From the NCBI GenBank assembly GCA_040003205.1, contig JBDUDA010000146.1, positions 1-7,599 of the forward strand: a stretch of 7,599 nucleotides of DNA, in the 5' to 3' direction. The stretch is from JALYIM01 sp040003205. Lineage in GTDB: Bacteria > Acidobacteriota > Terriglobia > Terriglobales > Acidobacteriaceae. Under the pieces are notes generated by a model. It saw nothing but the letters and a program-made list of their open reading frames with translations. It was not told the DNA's origin and ran no database searches. A program made the translations under genes and the position numbers. How positions within the stretch are numbered: the first letter of the stretch is position 1; every line of letters starts with the position of its first letter. Below are positions 1 to 4,574 of this stretch, in pieces.

Positions 1-243
1 GCCGCAGCCAAGACCCAACTCGCACCGTCAGCGGACGCCAAGGCCGCGGACGCTACAGGAGAGTTAAGGCCCGCTACCAGTTCGGGCCAGGGAATTAAGC
101 CGACCGTCGTGAAAACTTCCGGAACGGATGTGACCGCAGTCCCCACTTCGTTACCTCAGGAAGCGACGCCGGCAAAACCAAAATTGAAACCAAGCGCCGA
201 ACCCGCCGCGCCAACCGGCCCTTCACCGGAAAAGCCTCAATAG
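1..243 (+). CDS. mreC: Rod shape-determining protein MreC, C-terminal end (partial)
   Basis: An open frame enters the window at base 1 and stops at TAG 241-243, giving 80 residues. The piece is low-complexity and rich in Ala, Pro, Lys, Thr and Ser, with no predicted fold or membrane segment, and it ends in EKPQ. Nothing in these residues is diagnostic of a family. The call is an inference from position: the frame ends one base before mreD, and mreC-mreD-mrdA-rodA is the standard order of elongasome operons. MreC is a bitopic inner-membrane protein whose periplasmic beta domains bind and activate PBP2; long Pro/Ala-rich tails after those domains occur in several phyla. If this is MreC, the segment would be a flexible periplasmic tail. 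The start and the structured domains lie outside the window. Another protein with a disordered C-terminus cannot be excluded. Confidence 0.7.
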   Translation, partial: AAAKTQLAPSADAKAADATGELRPATSSGQGIKPTVVKTSGTDVTAVPTSLPQEATPAKPKLKPSAEPAAPTGPSPEKPQ

Positions 244-244
244 C

Positions 245-763
245 GTGCCAATTACTTACACATCCAGGGAGCAGATTGAGGTTTATCGCTTTCGGGCGCC
301 GGTAGCGATTCTGGTGCCGTTGCTGGCATTGTTTCTACAGGCGTTCATCCCTCTACGTTTGTCGTTCTTTTCGATTTTTGATTTACCGCTGCTGGTTGTG
401 ATTTTTTTCGCTCTGGCGAGACGTAGCCAACTCTCCGGCCTGCTCACCGGGGCCGTGATTGGACTCTTACAAGACGCGCTCACCGGTTCACCCATCGGTG
501 TCTATGGCATCAGCAAGACGGTTGTCGGATACGGTGCGTCTTCACTGGGCGTGAAGCTGGACGTGGAAAACGCAGGCTCGCGTTTTCTGGTGACGCTGGG
601 CTTTTATATCGTTCACGAAATCGTTTATTTTGCGGTGGCGCGCGGTCTGGTGGGCATGACTCTGAAATGGAGCTGGTCTCATGAACTGGGAGCGGCTTTT
701 GCGAATGCCGTCTTCGCGGTCGTGCTATTTGCATTTCTAGACCGCTTCAAGCAGAGAACCTGA
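245..763 (+). CDS. mreD: Rod shape-determining protein MreD
   Basis: This is a 172-residue polytopic membrane protein of usual MreD length (about 160-180). Hydrophobic segments lie near residues 17-36, 41-58, 62-80, 86-101, 113-133 and 148-165, consistent with five or six membrane spans. The family signature is visible: a Gly-rich helix running into GLLQD (residues 73-77), then G81, P83, G85, G88 and K91. MreD is an inner-membrane partner of MreC that modulates PBP2-RodA activation in lateral wall synthesis. The start is GTG at 245, a single base after the upstream TAG; GGAAAAG at 228-234 is a modest ribosome site 10 bases upstream. The spacing suggests translational coupling with mreC. The protein ends in a basic cytoplasmic-type tail (DRFKQRT). 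Small MreD-like membrane proteins are divergent, but motif, length and context agree. Confidence 0.91.
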   Translation: MPITYTSREQIEVYRFRAPVAILVPLLALFLQAFIPLRLSFFSIFDLPLLVVIFFALARRSQLSGLLTGAVIGLLQDALTGSPIGVYGISKTVVGYGASSLGVKLDVENAGSRFLVTLGFYIVHEIVYFAVARGLVGMTLKWSWSHELGAAFANAVFAVVLFAFLDRFKQRT

Positions 764-851
764 TTCGCAATCCGGAAATGCTCCAGCGTTCTTGACCTTC
801 CGTTACCCAGAACGGTACCTCTCCGCGACAATCAGCCGGATTACAATTGAG

Positions 852-879
852 TTAACTTTTCCGAAAGGACCAATAACAT
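852..879 (+). promoter_or_regulatory. Weak candidate sigma70-type promoter before mrdA
   Basis: The mreD-mrdA spacer contains TTAACT (852-857, four of six matches to the -35 consensus), 16 bases, then TAACAT (874-879, four of six matches to the -10 consensus). Initiation would fall near 886, about 40 bases before the mrdA start. Both boxes are poor and such pairs arise by chance. An unusually long spacer for an operon of this type is the only other support. Read-through from mreD is equally possible. Confidence 0.2.
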
Positions 880-927
880 AGGAACTCCGCAATTACTGTT
901 TGCGAGAGTAACTTTGTGTGAACTTTG

Positions 928-2889
928 ATGTTTGGTCGCGACGAAAAACTTTCGCCGATCCGCCTGACGGCAGTTCAGTACATCATCCTTGCGATGTTTT
1001 TAGTGCTGTCTTACGGATTGTGGCGGTTACAGGTTACGCAGAGCGGCTTCTACTCTGCCGCCGCCGAAAAGAACCGCGTCCGCAACGTGCCCATCCTGGC
1101 TCCTCGTGGAAAGATTTTGGATCGCGAAGGACGCACGATTGTCGATAATTACCCGTCATTCACAGCACTGCTGTTGCGGGATTCGTCGCGAGACATTTCG
1201 AACGATGCTGACTTGATCGCGCAGGGTCTTAACATGGACGCCAAAGAAATTCGTGATCGTGTCCACAAGTTCGCCTATCTTCCCCAGTACCAGCCGATTT
1301 ATCTCAAAGACGACATCACGCCTGACGAGTTGGCGTTCGTCGAGGCGCACCGCAACGAGTTGCCGGAACTCGATACCATAATGTCCCACCGGCGACTTTA
1401 TCCCCGCAACGGATTTATCGCGCACCTTGTCGGCTACGTCGGCGAGGTCAGCGAAGACATGCTGAATCTTCCGCAATGGGAGTTCTATAACCCCGGCGAT
1501 GTAGTCGGAAAATCGGGTATCGAACTGCAATATAACCAGAGCCTAATGGGAAAAAACGGCTCACGGCAAGTGGTGGTGAACAGCCACGGCAAAGAAATGG
1601 GCCAGCTCGAAGAGAAGCCCGCCGAGCCGGGAAAGCCGCTCAAACTCAGCATAGATATTGATTTGCAAATCGCTGCTGAACAGGCGCTAGAGGGGAAAAA
1701 CGGAGCCATTGTCGCCATGGATCCCCGTACCGGCGAAATTCTGGCGATGGTCAGCCGCCCGACCTACGATCCGAATGCGCTTGCGGGACGCATTTCTAAA
1801 ACTACCTGGGCGAAGGTGACCAATGACCCCGACCATCCTCTTTTGAATAAGGCGATTCAGGCGCAGCTCGCTCCCGGATCGGTTTTCAAAATCATAATGG
1901 CCACGGCGGGGTTGCAGGAAGGCATCGCCAAAGACATGAAGGTCACGTGCAACGGCGGGGCAAATTATTACGGGCGTTATTTTAAATGCTGGGTGGTGGC
2001 TGAACGCCGCGTCCACGGAGTCGTTGATCTCACCAAGGCAATTTACCAATCCTGCGATGTGTTCTTTTATACCCTCGCAGAACGCCTGGGAATCGAGCGG
2101 ATCGCGAAGTACGCCACGATGTTTGGGATGGGGCAAAAGTCTGGCATTGATCTTCCGCAGGAAGTCTCCGGCGTGATGCCGTCGGAAGAATGGAAAATCC
2201 GTAACTACAAACAAAAGTGGTACGCCGGAGAGACGATCTCAGTTGGCATTGGGCAGGGCGCTATTGCTGCTACACCGATTCAGCTGGCGCGCGCGATTGG
2301 GGCCATTGCCAGCGGAGGAATTCTGCGTCGGCCGCACGTGGCTTTTCCGACCGATCTGCCAAATAACGTGATTCCGGCGTCGGTGGCGGATGAGCAGAGA
2401 ATTCCGATTGATCCTAAAAATTGGGAAATCATTACTGACGCGATGGCGGATGTGGTGAATCCGGGAGGAACGGCGGCGATGTCGCACTTGCAGGGCATTG
2501 ATTTTGCCGGGAAAACGGGGAGCGCCCAGACCATTAGCAACCTGCTCAAGGCAAAAATGGGGGCGATGGGGAAGGCAAAATTCAAAGATAACGGATGGTT
2601 CGCGGGCGTGGAGCCGAGACGCAATCCCGAGATCGTAGTCGCCGTTTTACTGGAAGAAGGCGAGCACGGGTACCTTGCCGCGCGAGTGGGCGCGCAGGTC
2701 ATCAAGTCTTATGTGGAGAAGCAGAAACGGGATCCGTCGAAGGTGGCGCAGAATCAGAAGGTGGATGTGGGGGCGGTTTGGACTGCTGCGGATGCCGACG
2801 ATGAGACGCTCAAGGGCGGTCATTTCATGATGGATGTCGTTAAGTCGCAGCGGGTTCCTCTGGCGGTTGCCGCTCCGGGGGTGCAGTAG
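928..2889 (+). CDS. mrdA: Penicillin-binding protein 2 (elongasome DD-transpeptidase)
   Basis: This 653-residue class B PBP cross-links peptidoglycan during lateral wall growth and works with RodA. A single N-terminal membrane anchor spans about residues 13-32, with the charged N-terminus in the cytoplasm. The pedestal begins with the PBP2 hallmark PRGKILDREG (59-68) and includes GKSGIE (194-199). The catalytic domain has all three penicilloyl-transferase motifs: SVFK with nucleophile Ser318, SCD at 375-377, and KTGSAQ starting at Lys529. Cys341, Cys354, His363 and Cys376 are placed like a zinc site reported in some PBP2 proteins. The last 60 residues are polar and look disordered. Start choice: ATG 928 is preceded in frame by TTG 925 and then TGA 919-921, so nothing further upstream is possible. 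There is no convincing Shine-Dalgarno at the usual distance; GAGAG at 904-908 is 19 bases away. The family assignment is secure. Confidence 0.97.
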   Translation: MFGRDEKLSPIRLTAVQYIILAMFLVLSYGLWRLQVTQSGFYSAAAEKNRVRNVPILAPRGKILDREGRTIVDNYPSFTALLLRDSSRDISNDADLIAQGLNMDAKEIRDRVHKFAYLPQYQPIYLKDDITPDELAFVEAHRNELPELDTIMSHRRLYPRNGFIAHLVGYVGEVSEDMLNLPQWEFYNPGDVVGKSGIELQYNQSLMGKNGSRQVVVNSHGKEMGQLEEKPAEPGKPLKLSIDIDLQIAAEQALEGKNGAIVAMDPRTGEILAMVSRPTYDPNALAGRISKTTWAKVTNDPDHPLLNKAIQAQLAPGSVFKIIMATAGLQEGIAKDMKVTCNGGANYYGRYFKCWVVAERRVHGVVDLTKAIYQSCDVFFYTLAERLGIERIAKYATMFGMGQKSGIDLPQEVSGVMPSEEWKIRNYKQKWYAGETISVGIGQGAIAATPIQLARAIGAIASGGILRRPHVAFPTDLPNNVIPASVADEQRIPIDPKNWEIITDAMADVVNPGGTAAMSHLQGIDFAGKTGSAQTISNLLKAKMGAMGKAKFKDNGWFAGVEPRRNPEIVVAVLLEEGEHGYLAARVGAQVIKSYVEKQKRDPSKVAQNQKVDVGAVWTAADADDETLKGGHFMMDVVKSQRVPLAVAAPGVQ

Positions 2890-2896
2890 GGATCGA

Positions 2897-2975
2897 GAGT
2901 GTCGAAGGGAGTAGGGGTTTTTCGACTCCGTAAGTTTGCTCGCAGAGCGAGCAAACTTACTCCGCTCAAGATGAC
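2897..2975 (+). repeat. Degenerate copy of a palindromic intergenic repeat with a 14-bp hairpin
   Basis: The repeat begins a few bases after the mrdA stop. GTCGAA (2901-2906) is mirrored by TTCGAC (2921-2926). Next comes a perfect 14-bp stem, GTAAGTTTGCTCGC (2930-2943) paired with 2947-2960 around the loop AGA. The element closes with CGCTCAAGATGAC (2963-2975), which differs at one base from CGCTCAGGATGAC (7561-7573) in the full-length element after rng. It therefore looks like a right half, with the outer left arm lost. The hairpin could slow or end transcription after mrdA, but no T-tract follows, so it is not a standard intrinsic terminator. I recognise the frame as typical of dispersed Acidobacteriota intergenic palindromes; no transposase is present. 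Confidence 0.75.
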
Positions 2976-3000
2976 AAATGTTTAAAGGAAGGAATCAAGT

Positions 3001-3084
3001 TTAGCTAGAAGCTAGAAGCTAGAAGCTAGAAAGCAGAGAGAAGAGAGCAGAGAGCTGACAGCAGAGAGCAGAGAGCTGAGACCA
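3001..3084 (+). repeat. Heptamer tandem array, 12 units, ending at the rodA start codon
   Basis: Twelve consecutive seven-base units can be laid out without a break from 3001 to 3084, consensus GARAGCW. The first third is dominated by GAAGCTA (three identical units at 3008-3028). The remainder is made of GAGAGCA and GAGAGCT with single-base variants. The last unit, GAGACCA, shares its final A with the rodA ATG. The + strand of the second half is almost all purine. The repeated GAGAG cores resemble Shine-Dalgarno sequences, and the unit at 3071-3077 sits at the right distance to act as one for rodA. Copy-number change would not alter the rodA frame but could change the number of ribosome-binding cores or the leader length. 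Confidence 0.85.
3071..3075 (+). promoter_or_regulatory. Ribosome binding site of rodA, formed by the heptamer array
   Basis: GAGAG lies eight bases before ATG 3084 and is the only purine-rich core at usable distance. It is one unit of the heptamer array, so the repeat itself appears to provide the translation signal. The same core recurs upstream (3036-3040, 3043-3047, 3050-3054, 3064-3068), possibly as standby sites. Confidence 0.6.
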
Positions 3085-4172
3085 TGTCCCGCTACATCTC
3101 ATTCCGCGATTTCGACTGGTTGTTGATGATCTTCGTGCTGCTTATTTGCGGGCTGGGCGTCATGGAGATTCGCAGCGCGACCGAACATACCAAATTCGCG
3201 GGCTCTCATATCAAACAGCTTTATTGGATTGCGGGCGGCATTGGCGGCATGTTCATTGTGAGTTTTCTTAATTATCAGATATTGCTCGACCGCGTGCATT
3301 GGATGTACGTCGCCTCCGTGGCCTCGTTATTGAGCGTAATGATGTTCGGTCACAAGTACCTGGGCGCGCGTCGCTGGGTGAAGCTTCCAGGCGGGCAGCA
3401 CTTCCAGCCTTCGGAGTGGGTCAAGCTGATCTTGATCTTGGCGGTGGCCAAGTATTTTGCTTCGCTTCAGCAACGCGAATTGACCTGGTCCGACTTCATA
3501 AAGGCTGGGGCGATTGTCAGCATCCCGATGCTTATGGTGTTGACGCAACCGGATTTGGGGACTGCACTGACCTACCTTCCAATCGCAATCATGGGACTTT
3601 TTTTGGGAGGTTTGAAATGGAAGCAGGCGGCCGCCGTTCTGCTGCTCGGAGGGCTGATGCTTCCCATCGCCTGGTTCAAAGTATTAAAGCCTTACCAGCG
3701 CGAGCGGTTGACCAGCTTTATGAATCCGGACGCGGACAGTCATGGCTCCGGCTACCAGGTGAACCAGTCTCTAATCGCTGTAGGTTCGGGAGGAATTTGG
3801 GGCAGTTCGGAAGGATCCCAGACCCACCTGTCGTTTTTACCCATACCCCAGACGGACTTCATTTTCGCGGCTTTTGCCGAGGAACATGGTTTTGTGGGCG
3901 CTTTAGGAGTGTTACTGCTATACTTTATAGTGCTGATGAGGTTGACTCAGAACGCGCAAACGGCGCCCGACCGTGCCGGCACGTTCATAGTAATGGGTGT
4001 GGTGGCTGTGCTTAGCTTCCATATTCTGGTCAATGTTGGCATGGTGGTTGGTTTTATGCCGGTCACCGGAATACCCTTGCCATTAATGAGTTATGGCGGG
4101 TCTTCTGTTCTATTTATGTTTCTGGCGCTGGGGATGGTAATGAACGTCCGAATGCGCCGTTTCGTGAACTAA
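3084..4172 (+). CDS. rodA: Peptidoglycan glycosyltransferase RodA (SEDS family)
   Basis: This 362-residue polytopic membrane protein has usual RodA length, with about ten hydrophobic segments from residue 13 to the C-terminus. RodA polymerises lipid II into glycan strands and forms the elongation synthase with PBP2, encoded just upstream. SEDS signatures appear in order: GARRW (95-99), QPSEW (108-112), QPDLGTA (155-161), the long loop with GSGYQ (221-225) and QS then GSGG (234-237), THLSFLP (247-253), TDFIFA (257-262) with AEE (265-267), and PLPLMSYGGSS (331-341). Asp258 in TDFIF matches the essential Asp of characterised RodA proteins (Asp262 in E. coli). FtsW is the main alternative; adjacency to mrdA and the lack of division genes favour RodA. 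ATG 3084 gives a family-typical N-terminus and has GAGAG eight bases upstream. The spacer before it is repeat-filled, so rodA may depend on read-through from mrdA. Confidence 0.96.
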   Translation: MSRYISFRDFDWLLMIFVLLICGLGVMEIRSATEHTKFAGSHIKQLYWIAGGIGGMFIVSFLNYQILLDRVHWMYVASVASLLSVMMFGHKYLGARRWVKLPGGQHFQPSEWVKLILILAVAKYFASLQQRELTWSDFIKAGAIVSIPMLMVLTQPDLGTALTYLPIAIMGLFLGGLKWKQAAAVLLLGGLMLPIAWFKVLKPYQRERLTSFMNPDADSHGSGYQVNQSLIAVGSGGIWGSSEGSQTHLSFLPIPQTDFIFAAFAEEHGFVGALGVLLLYFIVLMRLTQNAQTAPDRAGTFIVMGVVAVLSFHILVNVGMVVGFMPVTGIPLPLMSYGGSSVLFMFLALGMVMNVRMRRFVN

Positions 4173-4331
4173 GATGGGACGAAGAAGGCAAGGCAGGTAG
4201 CGCGCCAGCCAGGCGCGAAAAACATTAAAAGAATTAAAGACTTAAGAGAGAGAAATTACGAATCGTCCCCGCGTTAAGGGGACAGTTACCGGCCATAAAA
4301 GCAGTTAGAGCCGGTCAGGATTGAAGCTAAG

Positions 4332-4397
4332 GCGCTGCCGGGCTGGGTAACGGCCCCCTCTGATCCAGAGAGAGCGGTCACAAACCCGGTAGAGCGC
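4332..4397 (+). promoter_or_regulatory. Candidate structured RNA element in the rng leader
   Basis: GCGCTGCCGGG (4332-4342) can pair with CCCGGT plus AGCGC (4385-4390 and 4393-4397). This makes an 11-bp stem with one G-T wobble and a two-base bulge (A4391, G4392). The 42 bases enclosed can form two further hairpins: GGG/CCC (4345-4347 with 4354-4356) and CTCTG/CAGAG (4358-4362 with 4366-4370, loop ATC). The result is a three-way-junction shape about 180 bases before rng. The pairing is seen directly; a regulatory role, such as an RNase cleavage or feedback site, is inference. I do not recognise a known riboswitch. Confidence 0.4.
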
Positions 4398-4565
4398 AAT
4401 GCGATAAGTGGAAAAGATCTTCAAAACAGTGCAGCGGATGCGGTCGCGGGGAGAACTCCGGACTGACAGTCGAAATGTGCCCTGTGCTCCAATCGCTAGC
4501 TACATCCTCTCCGTTTCCCTGTTCATGGCCCGGTAACATTCGCGGCCGCCTAAGCGGCGCGCGCC

Positions 4566-4569
4566 GGAG
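4566..4569 (+). promoter_or_regulatory. Ribosome binding site of rng
   Basis: GGAG lies five bases before ATG 4575. A small GC-rich hairpin (4545-4558, loop CTAA) ends eight bases upstream of it. The position supports ATG 4575 as the start, which also gives the expected RNase E/G N-terminus. Confidence 0.7.
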
Positions 4570-4574
4570 CCCGC

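Larger units (their letters stand above)
4173..4574 (+). other. 402-base non-coding leader between rodA and rng
   Basis: No convincing gene lies here; the one open frame that starts inside (ATG 4475) runs into rng in another frame and looks like a shadow. The stretch holds a perfect 6-bp stem CGCGCC/GGCGCG (4201-4206 with 4212-4217) followed by an A-rich tract. It also holds GTCCCC/GGGGAC (4265-4270 with 4278-4283), ACCGGC/GCCGGT (4288-4293 with 4310-4315), the larger branched structure listed separately at 4332-4397, and GCCGC/GCGGC (4545-4549 with 4554-4558) just before the rng ribosome site. The first stem could mark the rodA 3' end but has no T-tract. I found no promoter with good -35 and -10 boxes. 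A long structured leader is reminiscent of E. coli rne, whose 5' UTR mediates feedback by RNase E; whether this one does so is inference. Confidence 0.6.

Noticed and set aside
1687..2214. Minus-strand open frame of 175 codons inside mrdA
   Set aside because: It lies wholly antisense to the catalytic domain of PBP2, has no recognisable motif, and is explained by codon bias of the + strand gene. Other antisense frames in mrdA, rodA and rng were rejected for the same reason.
2930..2960. Intrinsic terminator after mrdA
   Set aside because: The 14-bp stem is strong, but the bases after it are TCCGCTCAAG, with no T-tract, and the same frame occurs after rng as part of a dispersed repeat. Classified as a repeat.
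3001..3084. CRISPR-like or phage-type repeat array
   Set aside because: Units are contiguous heptamers with no spacers, and no cas-like gene is present.
3299..4015. Plus-strand frame of 238 codons overlapping rodA
   Set aside because: It is fully contained in rodA, which has the complete SEDS motif set; the alternative product has no membrane segments or family signature.
4201..4217. Terminator after rodA
   Set aside because: The stem has only 6 bp and is followed by A residues, not T residues, on the + strand.
4375..4410. GGTAGAGCGC (4388-4397), which resembles a tRNA D-arm
   Set aside because: No T-arm of the GTTCRANNC type, no anticodon arm and no acceptor stem can be placed around it. 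The bases are better explained as the 3' strand of the 4332-4397 stem.
4542..4549. GCGGCCGC palindrome as a protein-binding operator
   Set aside because: It is short, GC-rich and part of the hairpin just before the rng ribosome site; there is nothing else to support an operator.
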